Shown here: one piece after another, positions 29,854-37,144 of the stretch
Layout of the letters: each line of letters opens with the position of its first letter
Position numbering within the stretch: the first letter of the stretch is position 1
Origin: an uncultured Dialister sp.
Lineage (GTDB): Bacteria; Bacillota; Negativicutes; Veillonellales; Dialisteraceae
NCBI GenBank assembly: GCA_900545365.1
Contig: UQYL01000014.1
Span: forward strand, 1-37,166
Length of the DNA: 37,166 nucleotides
Direction: 5' to 3'
Program-made: the position numbers and the translations under genes
Notes under the pieces: model-generated
Database searches by the model: none
The model's input: only the letters and a program-made list of their open reading frames with translations
Told to the model about the DNA's origin: nothing

Positions 29854-31044
29854 ATGGAGATCAGGCGGGCGGAAGCGGCGGACATGGCCGCGGTAAAGGC
29901 CCTGTGGGCGTACTGCTTTGAACGGGAAGGGGATCCTTTTTTTGAATGGTATTTCGGCCGCGTCTGCCGGCCGGAGGACGTGCTCCTCGGCGCCGAAAAC
30001 AGACAGGCGGCGGCGAGCCTCCACCTGCGGCCCTATACCCTCTCGGTGCGGGGAAAGGCGTTTGCCGCGGACTATATCGTGGGCGTATCGACCCATCCCG
30101 CGGCGCGGGGCCGGGGCCGCGCGGGAGAGCTCCTGCGGGCGGCGTTCCGCGCGTCCCGGGAAGCGGGAAAGTCCGTGGATATCCTCATGCCGTCGGACGC
30201 TTCTTTTTACTACCCCCTCGGATTTGCTTTCTACGCGCACCAGTGGGAGCGGGAAGCTTCGCCGGAGCGTCTCGCCCGGGAGGGAGCGCGGGCCGTCCGG
30301 GCCGGGCTGACCGCGTCGCCTGACGAATGGCGGCCCCTTGCCGCGGTGTATGAGGCCCATACGGCGGGGCGCAGCGGTTTCGCCCTGCGGGATGAGGCGT
30401 CGTGGCGGCGGCTCGTGGAAGGACAGCTGCGGGAAGGACGCATCGCCGTCGTGGAAGACGAAGCGGGCCCGGCGGGCTATCTTTTCTATTCCATCGGAGA
30501 CAGGACGCTCACCGTCTCGGAAATGGCCTGCGCGTCGGAAGCGGGCCGGCGGGGACTGTACCGGTTCATGGCGGATCACAGGGGCTCCGTCGATCTCTGC
30601 CGGTGGTACGAGCCCCTCGACGACCGGTCGTATCTCTTCTGGGCGGACGGCGCGGAGCACACCTATATCCGAAACCGCACCTTTCCTTACATGATGGCCC
30701 GCGTGACCGACCCGGCGGCGGCTTTTACAGGCCTTCCGGCAGAAACGGAAGGGACAGTCTCCTTCCTCTATGAAGACGGGACGCTCCCCGAAGCCGGCGG
30801 TGTCTATGCCTTCCGCGCGGACCGCGGCCGGCTGGAAATGAGAAAGAGCGGAGACGTCCCGGCCTTCCGCCTCACCGCGGCGGGCGCGGCGCACCTTCTC
30901 TTCGGGGCGCTGCCCGCGGAAGACCTGTTCCGCTTCGGCGAAGCGGAGTGGCTCACGGACGGCGGGCAGGAGCGGAAAGAAACGCTCCATTTCCTCCGGG
31001 AAGCTTTTCCGGCGCGGCGCTGCTGGATCAGCGAGTGGTATTGA
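29854..31044 (+). CDS. Eis-like GNAT family N-acetyltransferase
   Basis: 396 residues, the size of Eis-family multi-acetylating enzymes. An N-terminal GNAT domain has the acetyl-CoA loop VSTHPAARGRGRAGELLRAAF (about residues 76-96), then FYYPLGFAFYAHQWE. A second GNAT-like half follows, and a C-terminal sterol-carrier-protein-like region from about residue 290. The C-terminal carboxylate expected by the Eis mechanism is provided by Tyr396 (ISEWY end). The start has a strong AAGGAGGG site. Eis proteins acetylate aminoglycosides and protein lysines; the substrate here is unknown. Confidence 0.85.
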   Translation: MEIRRAEAADMAAVKALWAYCFEREGDPFFEWYFGRVCRPEDVLLGAENRQAAASLHLRPYTLSVRGKAFAADYIVGVSTHPAARGRGRAGELLRAAFRASREAGKSVDILMPSDASFYYPLGFAFYAHQWEREASPERLAREGARAVRAGLTASPDEWRPLAAVYEAHTAGRSGFALRDEASWRRLVEGQLREGRIAVVEDEAGPAGYLFYSIGDRTLTVSEMACASEAGRRGLYRFMADHRGSVDLCRWYEPLDDRSYLFWADGAEHTYIRNRTFPYMMARVTDPAAAFTGLPAETEGTVSFLYEDGTLPEAGGVYAFRADRGRLEMRKSGDVPAFRLTAAGAAHLLFGALPAEDLFRFGEAEWLTDGGQERKETLHFLREAFPARRCWISEWY

Positions 31045-31048
31045 CCGT

Positions 31049-31072
31049 CCCTCCCTCCGGGGAGGGTTTTTC
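31049..31072 (+). terminator. Terminator of the Eis-like gene
   Basis: CCCTCC-CTCCGG-GGAGGG followed by TTTTTC. Confidence 0.85.
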
Positions 31073-31090
31073 TTTTGCCGCGGGAATGGG

Positions 31091-31096
31091 TATAAT
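31091..31096 (+). promoter_or_regulatory. Candidate -10 of the GIY-YIG/DUF2232 genes
   Basis: Perfect TATAAT directly after the Eis terminator. The -35 is poor. Confidence 0.5.
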
Positions 31097-31127
31097 GAAG
31101 AATATCTGTTTCAGCGGGAGGCGGAAC

Positions 31128-31400
31128 ATGGAAGCGCGGCGGTGGTATACATACATGGTGCGGTGCAGCGACGGTTCGCTGTACACGGGGTATACGGCGG
31201 ACAGCGCGGAGGCGCGGGCGGCGGCGCACAATGCGGGCCGCGGCGCGAAGTATACCCGTTCCCGGCGGCCGGTCGTCCTCGTGTGGTGGAAGGAATGGGA
31301 CAATGCTCACGACGCCCGCTCCATGGAGGCCCGCATCAAACGGTGGAAGAAGGAGGAGAAGGAAGAGCTGGCGCGCTCTTTCACAGAAGAACATGCATGA
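31128..31400 (+). CDS. GIY-YIG nuclease family protein (UPF0213 type)
   Basis: 90-residue single-domain GIY-YIG protein. The motif pair is WYTYMVRC and LYTGYT, with the UPF0213-typical HNAGRGAKYTRSRRPVVLVWWKEW and a final Lys-rich helix RIKRWKKEEKEEL. Members are small presumed DNA endonucleases of unclear role. GGGAGG lies 6 nt before the ATG at 31128. The stop overlaps the next gene by 8 nt. Confidence 0.93.
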   Translation: MEARRWYTYMVRCSDGSLYTGYTADSAEARAAAHNAGRGAKYTRSRRPVVLVWWKEWDNAHDARSMEARIKRWKKEEKEELARSFTEEHA

Positions 31401-32013
31401 ATCGGTGGTGAAGACGAAGCGCCTCACGGAGGCGGCGGCCGCGGCGGCGATCGCGGCGATGTTCGTGCTGCTGAAGCTGGCCGCGCCGTTTCTCGTGGTG
31501 GTGACCATGATCGTGTCTCCGGCGCCCATCGCGGCGGTGGCCTGTTTCAGCGGGATGCGGTGGGCTCTCGGCACATCGGCAGCGGTCATTCTCCTCGTGA
31601 TGATGACCGGCGGGCCGGAGATCGGCCTCACCACGGCGGTCTACGCGGGGGCCCTCGGCCTGGCCATGGGGTACGGCTTCCGCCGGGGCTTTTCCTACCG
31701 GAAGACGATGGGCCTGACGCTGGCGGCGTACCTTGTGGAAATGACGTACAAGATCATTTTTTCCGTGCAGGTGCTGGGGCTGCCGGTGCTGACCGGCGGC
31801 GCGCAGGAGCGGTACACGGAATTTCTTCACTGGGTCACGGAAGCGATCGTGGCGCATTTCGGCGTCACCATGGCGGAAGGCGAGCTCATCTTTACGGCCT
31901 GCGCGGGGCTGTCGCTGGCGCTGCTCCTTCTCCTGGACGGCGTGTGCTACACCTATCTCAGCATGGAGCTCTTCTCGGTGCTCCTGAAGCGGCTCCGCGC
32001 GGCGCGGCGGTAA
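31393..32013 (+). CDS. DUF2232 (YybS-like) integral membrane protein
   Basis: About 206 residues with five or six hydrophobic segments, resembling the YybS/DUF2232 family of predicted membrane proteins in pattern: VVVTMIVSPAPIAAVACFSGMRWALGTSAA, GAL GLAMGYGFRRGFSYRKT, and a C-terminal helix LALLLLLDGVCYTYLSMELFSVLLKRL. Start ATG 31393 overlaps the GIY-YIG gene by 8 nt; the ribosome site is weak. Its role is unknown; some family members sit in energy-coupling or division contexts. Confidence 0.75.
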   Translation: MHESVVKTKRLTEAAAAAAIAAMFVLLKLAAPFLVVVTMIVSPAPIAAVACFSGMRWALGTSAAVILLVMMTGGPEIGLTTAVYAGALGLAMGYGFRRGFSYRKTMGLTLAAYLVEMTYKIIFSVQVLGLPVLTGGAQERYTEFLHWVTEAIVAHFGVTMAEGELIFTACAGLSLALLLLLDGVCYTYLSMELFSVLLKRLRAARR

Positions 32014-32032
32014 TGAACAGGGAGGGATTGTG

Positions 32033-32470
32033 ATGAAAAAATTTCTGATGACGGTGATGGCGGCGTTTCTTCTGAGCGGCGCGGCCATGGCGGAAGGATA
32101 CGTCCCGCCGGAAGTCCCCGGCGTGTGGCAGGAAATTTCCAAAGCGGACATGGATACGCTCTATTTTGACTCGTCCCGCTGCACCTACGACCCGGCGACA
32201 GACACCGCCGTGGTGTGGATGCGCACGGATACGGAAAATCTGAAAGAGACCTATGTGACCACGTACACCATTGATTTCGCCGCCGGACGGGCCCGCATGG
32301 GCGAAAAAGGGTGGCTCTACAAGAATAAGAAAGTCCGGGAGATGAAGAATCTGGCGAGCAGCATGGCCATCACGCCGGGCACGTACGGCGAAAAGCTCGC
32401 CGCTGCAGTGGCGGCATTCGTCGACAGAGACGGGAAACTGGCGGCGTACCGCGCTGCGGAAGGCAAATAA
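32033..32470 (+). CDS. Small secreted protein, unknown function
   Basis: About 145 residues. Signal peptide MKKFLMTVMAAFLLSGAAMA, cut before EGYVPPEVPG. The mature part (DTLYFDSSRCTYDPATDTAVVWMRTDTENLKETYVTTYTIDF) looks like a small beta-rich domain of the kind found in short periplasmic proteins of Negativicutes; I do not recognise a named family. The ATG at 32033 lies 6 nt after GGAGGG; a GTG at 32030 is too close. It follows the DUF2232 gene by 19 nt and is followed by a strong terminator. Confidence 0.8.
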   Translation: MKKFLMTVMAAFLLSGAAMAEGYVPPEVPGVWQEISKADMDTLYFDSSRCTYDPATDTAVVWMRTDTENLKETYVTTYTIDFAAGRARMGEKGWLYKNKKVREMKNLASSMAITPGTYGEKLAAAVAAFVDRDGKLAAYRAAEGK

Positions 32471-32473
32471 AAG

Positions 32474-32495
32474 AGAGGCGGAAGCCTCTTTTTTT
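32474..32495 (+). terminator. Terminator after the secreted protein gene
   Basis: AGAGGC-GGAA-GCCTCT followed by seven T. Confidence 0.93.
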
Positions 32496-32529
32496 GTGTC
32501 CGGAAGCGGGCGCTCTCTGCCGGAAATCC

Positions 32530-32596
32530 TGTCAGAAATGACATTGTGAACCCTATCAAAAACGACGTGACGAAAAAAAGATTTTGCAGATAGAAT
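32530..32596 (+). promoter_or_regulatory. Promoter and dyad upstream of the LuxR-type regulators
   Basis: GTGACG (32567-32572), an 18-nt spacer and TAGAAT (32591-32596) form a plausible promoter. Just upstream lies a perfect dyad TGTCA-GAAA-TGACA (32530-32543), placed like an activator or repressor site. Confidence 0.5.
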
Positions 32597-32641
32597 AAAT
32601 AGCACAGAAAAGAGCGGAACATGCGAGGAAAGGAGAACACG

Positions 32642-32800
32642 ATGGAAGAAGCTGTGCTGCTGGAAAAGGCAAGGGCCCTGCTCCGCCGGATCTATACGGA
32701 AGGCGCGCCCATGGAAGATATCCTCACGGAGACGAACCGTACCTCAGCTGGATCGGGCCGCGGGGACGGGAATTTTTCGATTCTCAGGATGAAGTCCTGA
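32642..32800 (+). pseudogene. 5' fragment of a frameshifted LuxR-type regulator
   Basis: Starts ATG 32642 after a good AAAGGAG site and reads MEEAVLLEKARALLRRIYTE, aligning with the start of the next regulator. The frame fails near 32730-32740: in the -1 frame the sequence continues DEPYLSWIG, the equivalent of FSWIG in the paralog. The whole gene 32642-33321 is one base short of a multiple of three, so a single-base deletion explains it. No slippery heptamer is visible. Sequencing error, a real mutation and strain variation all remain possible. Confidence 0.7.
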
Positions 32801-32814
32801 AGTATGACAGGAGC

Positions 32815-33321
32815 GTGTTGAAAAAAGGGAAACGGCCGGTCTGCGCGGTGCGCCGCCTCGAGATGAGTGTATTCCCCATCGAGGAAGACCTTGCCGTCGT
32901 GACGGCGCAGTACGCTCTGGATAAAAAAGCGGGCCGTCCGCAGGTGCGCCGGGCCACGCTGGTCTACGTGAGAAAAGAAGGGAAGATCCTTCTTGCTCAC
33001 GCCCATTTCTCCGGGCCGTGGGAGCTGCCGAAGCGGAATGAAAATTTCCCCGTCATCGAGTGGCGCGCCAATTACGAGTCGGTCCGGCGGGCCAGAGAAC
33101 TGGAGAGAGCGCGCGCCCGGCCGGAGCTCACCGCGCGGCAGCGCCGCGTCATCGACTGCCTCGGCCGTGGACTGACCTATAAAGAGATCGGCGAAGTGAT
33201 GAACATCAGCGAGCGCACTGTGAGATACTACGTGAGCACCCTCATCTACCGGTACCGCGTGGAGAATAAGACCCAGCTCATTGCCGCCGCGTACAGGGCG
33301 GAACAGGGAGAGGAGAAGTGA
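32815..33321 (+). CDS. LuxR-type regulator, 3' part of the frameshifted gene
   Basis: Continuous frame for the rest of the regulator; the GTG at 32815 is only the first start codon in frame and has no ribosome site. A middle domain (VRRLEMSVFPIEEDLAVVTAQYAL, ATLVYVRKEGKILLAHAHFSGPW) has the pattern of an NTF2/SnoaL-like sensor fold. A C-terminal LuxR helix-turn-helix follows (LTARQRRVIDCLGRGLTYKEIGEVMNISERTVRYYVSTLIYRYRV). The repaired protein would be about 226 residues. It is followed 2 nt later by a shorter paralog. Ligand and targets are unknown; the surface-protein gene downstream is a natural candidate. Confidence 0.75.
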   Translation: MLKKGKRPVCAVRRLEMSVFPIEEDLAVVTAQYALDKKAGRPQVRRATLVYVRKEGKILLAHAHFSGPWELPKRNENFPVIEWRANYESVRRARELERARARPELTARQRRVIDCLGRGLTYKEIGEVMNISERTVRYYVSTLIYRYRVENKTQLIAAAYRAEQGEEK

Positions 33322-33323
33322 CC

Positions 33324-33974
33324 ATGGACGAACTGACATTTTGCAGAAGGGCAAAAGCGCTCGTGCGGGAATGCGTCCGGGGATGGTACGAGAAAACGAT
33401 GGGACTGCCGACGCTGATGAAAGTCGTCGACACGGACCGCTTTTCCTGGATCGGCTGCAATGAGACGGAATACCTGCCCGGCAAAAACAAAGAAGAAAAG
33501 GAAGACCGCATGGAGCACATGCAGGATATACCGGAGCGGCTGTATTTCGGGAAAGAACAGTACTATTTCCAGCCCCTCACTCCCACGACGTGCCTGATCT
33601 TCGCGCGGTATGAGCTCCGCACGGGCGAAAAAAGCGGCATGATCCTCGCCGAGCGGCAGAGCCGGGTGCTCTACCTGCTGGTGCGGGGAGAAAAATATGG
33701 AGACATCGCGGAGACGCTCCAGATCGCGCCCAGCACCGTGCGCTACTATGTGACGGAACTGTGCCGGAAATTTCATGTGAAGAACCGGGCACAGCTCGTC
33801 GTGGCGGCGGAGCGGGAGCTTCTCCCCGAAGATGGCGGGGGGGGTGTGACAGCGCCGCGGCCTGTAAACCGGCTTTCAGGCCGGTTTTTTTGTGCCCTTT
33901 TGCGGAAGCGGTATACTGACGATTCCGTCATATCCGTCGCAGGTGGAAGCATGCGGGAACCGACCGGCCTATGA
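33324..33974 (+). CDS. LuxR-type transcriptional regulator with G8 run near its 3' end
   Basis: Start ATG 33324 lies 8 nt after GGAG. An N-terminal sensor-like region contains FSWIGCNETEYLPGK and YFGKEQYYFQPLTPTTCLIFARYEL. A LuxR helix-turn-helix (about residues 110-165) reads LAERQSRVLYLLVRGEKYGDIAETLQIAPSTVRYYV. The frame runs 216 residues as given, but the last 42 or so are encoded across an intrinsic terminator. A G8 run (33837-33844) precedes them; with seven G the protein would stop at TGA 33847-33849 after about 174 residues, before the terminator. The shorter product is probably the real one. Confidence 0.8.
   Translation: MDELTFCRRAKALVRECVRGWYEKTMGLPTLMKVVDTDRFSWIGCNETEYLPGKNKEEKEDRMEHMQDIPERLYFGKEQYYFQPLTPTTCLIFARYELRTGEKSGMILAERQSRVLYLLVRGEKYGDIAETLQIAPSTVRYYVTELCRKFHVKNRAQLVVAAERELLPEDGGGGVTAPRPVNRLSGRFFCALLRKRYTDDSVISVAGGSMREPTGL
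33866..33891 (+). terminator. Terminator of the LuxR-type regulator genes
   Basis: ACCGGC-TTTCAG-GCCGGT followed by seven T. It lies inside the long reading frame, which supports an earlier natural stop. Confidence 0.9.
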
Positions 33975-34055
33975 AAAATGAGGTTATGCGCGGGGAATCC
34001 GTTATTTAGAATCAAAAAAACTATCAGAGTCGTTATAACCAAAGGAGGAAATACA

Positions 34056-34631
34056 ATGACGATCCATGATTCTAAAAAAAGCGCCGTCTCGCGGCGCTGG
34101 ACGGCGGCTCTCCTCGCGGCGGCGGCCGCGGCGGGACTGACCGGCGCGGTTTCCGCGGCGGGCCCGCAGCAGGAAGACGAACTGTGGTGGCTGACAGGCG
34201 GCAGCGGCGAGCACAGCCAGGCCGATCCGGCGGCGAAAAACCCGGTGCAGCTTTCCGCGCCCGGCGGAGACGAAGAAGCGCCGGCCGATCCGGAAGGACC
34301 CGGCGAAGCGTATGACGGGCCCAGCACGGTGCACAATGAAGAAGGCTTTTTTGTCAAGCAGGAGGACGAGACCGGCCACGGCACGTGGAACTCCCTGACG
34401 GAAAAAGGCCTCTGGGTCGACGGTGACGGCGACGACACGGGCTTCCGCGTGGACAATGACGGAAACGTCGCGACTACGGGCAATGCGGATATTGACGGTA
34501 CGCTGAGCGCGTCGAATGACAAATTCACCGTCGATGAAAAGGCAATCTTCACGCGAAAAATGAAAACGCCCGCATCGATCTGGATGAAGCCGGAGCGTAC
34601 CTCCAGTCCAATACGACCTACATGGGCGTGA
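34056..34631 (+). CDS. Repetitive secreted surface protein, 5' part (frameshifted)
   Basis: Starts ATG 34056, 7 nt after AAAGGAGG. The signal peptide is long and twin-charged (SRRWTAALLAAAAAAGLTGAVSA), cut before AGPQQED. An acidic Pro/Gly/Asp-rich region follows, then the first repeat-like units (FRVDNDGNVATTGNADIDGTL). The frame breaks at the A-run 34537-34540: one extra A would restore VDEKGNLHAKNENARIDLDEAG, which reads straight on into the next frame. As given it ends in about 30 out-of-frame residues. The two frames are therefore one gene of about 970 residues. Confidence 0.8.
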   Translation: MTIHDSKKSAVSRRWTAALLAAAAAAGLTGAVSAAGPQQEDELWWLTGGSGEHSQADPAAKNPVQLSAPGGDEEAPADPEGPGEAYDGPSTVHNEEGFFVKQEDETGHGTWNSLTEKGLWVDGDGDDTGFRVDNDGNVATTGNADIDGTLSASNDKFTVDEKAIFTRKMKTPASIWMKPERTSSPIRPTWA

Positions 34632-36982
34632 CCGACGGAACGGCGACGATCGCTTCCGGCGCGAGCCGCGTGCAGGTGACCGAAGACGGCGCTGTTTTTG
34701 AAACGCCTGACGGAAAGACCTCCATCAAAGGGAACGCTGTCGAGACCGGCAAGGTGACGGCGGGAAAAGGTGATATCGGCGGCGTGTGGATGGCTGACCG
34801 GAACGTGTCGAACGTGGACAAGATCACGGCTGAGAAAGGCGACATCGGGGACGTCTACCTGAAGGACGGGACGATCACGGCGGAGAAAGGCGATATCGGA
34901 AACGTCTACCTGAAAGACGGGACGATCAGCGCGGCAGGCGGCCAGTTCACCGTGGATGAGACCGGAAAGGTCACCGCATCGAAGGGCGACGTGGGCGGCG
35001 TCTGGATGGCTGACGGCAAGCTCTCCGCCGATTTCATCCAGAATAAAAACGGCAGCTTCATGGCTGACGGCGACGGCAACGTGAAGATGAATGACGCCAC
35101 AGCGACGGGCGATCTGAAAGTCAATGGCGATGCTTCCGTAGACGGCACCCTCGACGCGGGATTTATTAAAAACACTGACGGCAGCTTCATGGCCGACGGC
35201 GACGGCAACGTAAAGATGAATGACGCCACCGCCACGGGAAATCTGGATGTGGCAGGCACGCTCACCGCGGGCGGCGGCAACTTCGCCGTTCATTCCGACG
35301 GTCTCATCGAGACCCGGAACGGCATCAACGCGGCGAACGGCAATTTCCTCGTTTACGATACCGGCCTCATTCAGACCGCGAGCGGCATCAATGCGGCAAA
35401 CGGAAACTTCCTCGTCTATGACACCGGCGATACGGAAGTGAAAGGCAATGTGGAAGCGGAGACCTTCTCCACGGCGGGCGGCGCGTTCAAAGTCGGCAAC
35501 GACGGCAGCGTGACCGCGGAAGGCCAGCTCAGCGTGGGCGACAACAACGCCTTCCACGTGAACGAGAACGGCAGCTTCACCGCGGGATACAGCAATTTTG
35601 CGGTACACCAGAACGGCGATGTGGAGACCCAGGGAAGCATCACTTCCAAGGGCGGCCTCAGCGCGGCGGATGGGAAATTTGAAGTCGATGAAGACGGCAA
35701 TCTCACCATTGACGGCGCGTTCAAGGCGGACGGCCCGAGCACCATCGGCGGCGTGACGCTGAATGAAGGGCGCATCGCGGCGGCAGGCGGCAAATTTTAC
35801 GTCGATGACAACGGCGGCGTCAGAGCGGAAGGCCAGAGCGCTGTGGGCGGCGTCCATTTGAACGAAGGCCGCATCCCCGCGGCGGACGGCGCCTTCACGG
35901 TCGATAAAAACGGCAATGTAAATATCGGAGGCAAGGTAACAGCCGACCGGGGCGTGATCGGCGATGTCACGCTGAATGACGGGAAAGTCACAGCGCAGGA
36001 CGGTGACTTCTCCGGCAGCGTAACCGCAGAGACCGGCACCATCGGCGGCGTGACGATGACTGGCGGCATTATCGCGGCAGACGACAACTTCGTTGTAAAC
36101 GGCGAGACCGGCGCGTTCCGTGCGGCGGGCAATAAGTTCCACGTATACGGCAGCGGCGACGTCACGGCAGACGGCACGCTCACCGCGGGCGCAGTGAAGA
36201 CCGACAGCGGCGCTGATCTGGACGAAGTGGCGGCAAACCTCGGCACTCTCGATGATGCGACGGTCAAATGGGACGATGCGGATAAGAATTCCGTCAACGG
36301 CGTGACCCTGGACAACGGCGGCATCACGGGCGGCGGAACGACCCCGGACCCCGACCCGGGAACCGATCCCACACCCGGCGGCAGCGACCTGGGCAACGGC
36401 TGGACACTGCTCTCCAACGGCACCACCGCCGCAACGGCCGTCTGCAACGGGGGCCAGTTGGCGCTCACGGCATGCGGCAAATTCGAAAGCGGCACGCAGA
36501 CCCTCGGGTTCGTCTACCGGGAGGTCACGGGCAACTTCGTGGCTACCGCGCAGGTCGACTCCTTCTCCGCCCTGAAAGACACCAACCAGGCGTTGGCCGG
36601 GCTGCTGGTCACTCCTGACGCAGGAACGATCTCGACCGGCGATTTCATCCACGCGATGGCCGCCCGGAGCCTCACGGGATTCTACTACTCCAACCGGACC
36701 GAAGCCGCCGGAAAGGGCAACAAGGGCGCATTAGGCGCACCGGCAGCCACAACCGAGGGGGCAAAGCCCATCGTGCGGCTCGAACGCGCAGGCGACAAAT
36801 TCACGGCGTCCTATTCGCTCGACGGAGGCGCAACGTTCGGCGCGGAAAAGTCCGTCTCCATCAGCGGATTGCCCGACAAACTGCTGATCGGCCTGGCGGC
36901 CAACAGCGGCGACAGCAAGAAGGCCTCGGAAGCCGTCTTCAGCAATGTGAAGATCAACGGTCAGGCGGTCGCATTCGAATAA
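34622..36982 (+). CDS. Repetitive surface protein, main part, with lectin-like C-terminal domain
   Basis: Continues the previous frame; the ATG at 34622 is only an internal Met. Residues 1 to about 565 are degenerate 15-25-residue repeats built on the themes GxFxVDxxGxVTA, IGGVxLNxGxI and NGSFMADGDGNVKM, low in hydrophobic residues and rich in Gly/Asp/Asn/Thr. This suggests a beta-solenoid or adhesin stalk. After TPDPDPGTDPTPGGS (about 570-585) comes a 200-residue domain (GWTLLS, GKFESGTQTLGFVYREVTGNFVATAQVDSF, KPIVRLERAGDKFTASYSLDGGATFG, FSNVKINGQ) of the concanavalin/DUF1349-like type common on Bacteroidetes secreted enzymes. No outer-membrane anchor is visible. Confidence 0.8.
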   Translation: MGVTDGTATIASGASRVQVTEDGAVFETPDGKTSIKGNAVETGKVTAGKGDIGGVWMADRNVSNVDKITAEKGDIGDVYLKDGTITAEKGDIGNVYLKDGTISAAGGQFTVDETGKVTASKGDVGGVWMADGKLSADFIQNKNGSFMADGDGNVKMNDATATGDLKVNGDASVDGTLDAGFIKNTDGSFMADGDGNVKMNDATATGNLDVAGTLTAGGGNFAVHSDGLIETRNGINAANGNFLVYDTGLIQTASGINAANGNFLVYDTGDTEVKGNVEAETFSTAGGAFKVGNDGSVTAEGQLSVGDNNAFHVNENGSFTAGYSNFAVHQNGDVETQGSITSKGGLSAADGKFEVDEDGNLTIDGAFKADGPSTIGGVTLNEGRIAAAGGKFYVDDNGGVRAEGQSAVGGVHLNEGRIPAADGAFTVDKNGNVNIGGKVTADRGVIGDVTLNDGKVTAQDGDFSGSVTAETGTIGGVTMTGGIIAADDNFVVNGETGAFRAAGNKFHVYGSGDVTADGTLTAGAVKTDSGADLDEVAANLGTLDDATVKWDDADKNSVNGVTLDNGGITGGGTTPDPDPGTDPTPGGSDLGNGWTLLSNGTTAATAVCNGGQLALTACGKFESGTQTLGFVYREVTGNFVATAQVDSFSALKDTNQALAGLLVTPDAGTISTGDFIHAMAARSLTGFYYSNRTEAAGKGNKGALGAPAATTEGAKPIVRLERAGDKFTASYSLDGGATFGAEKSVSISGLPDKLLIGLAANSGDSKKASEAVFSNVKINGQAVAFE
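34823..35430 (+). repeat. In-frame direct repeats in the surface protein gene
   Basis: Three repeat periods are visible in the DNA: a 51-nt period (units at 34823 and 34874), a 129-nt period (35050-35100 and 35179-35229, nearly identical), and a 63-nt period (from 35321 and 35384). All are multiples of three, so unit gain or loss would keep the frame. Confidence 0.85.
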
Positions 36983-37012
36983 ACAGCCGGACGCAAACAC
37001 AGTACACACGGC

Positions 37013-37044
37013 GAAAGTCCGGGTCCGTCGCGGCCCGGACTTTC
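37013..37044 (+). terminator. Hairpin downstream of the surface gene
   Basis: Perfect 11-bp stem GAAAGTCCGGG/CCCGGACTTTC with a 10-nt loop, 30 nt after the stop. No T-run follows, so factor-independent termination is uncertain. Confidence 0.55.
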
Positions 37045-37144
37045 CGCATTCCGGTCTTTCCGACCGCCCCGTACTTTCCGTGTCTCCGAACACCCGGCTC
37101 CTGCGTCTTTGCAACCCGGTTCGCCCCTCCGACAACCAAAAATC

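Noticed and set aside
28780..30990. Long minus-strand frame (736 codons) opposite the DUF2156 and Eis-like genes
   Set aside because: Arg/Pro-rich shadow; both + strand genes show family motifs.
33773..36652. Long minus-strand frame (959 codons) opposite the surface protein gene
   Set aside because: It mirrors the repeats of the + strand gene, which has a signal peptide and good ribosome site.
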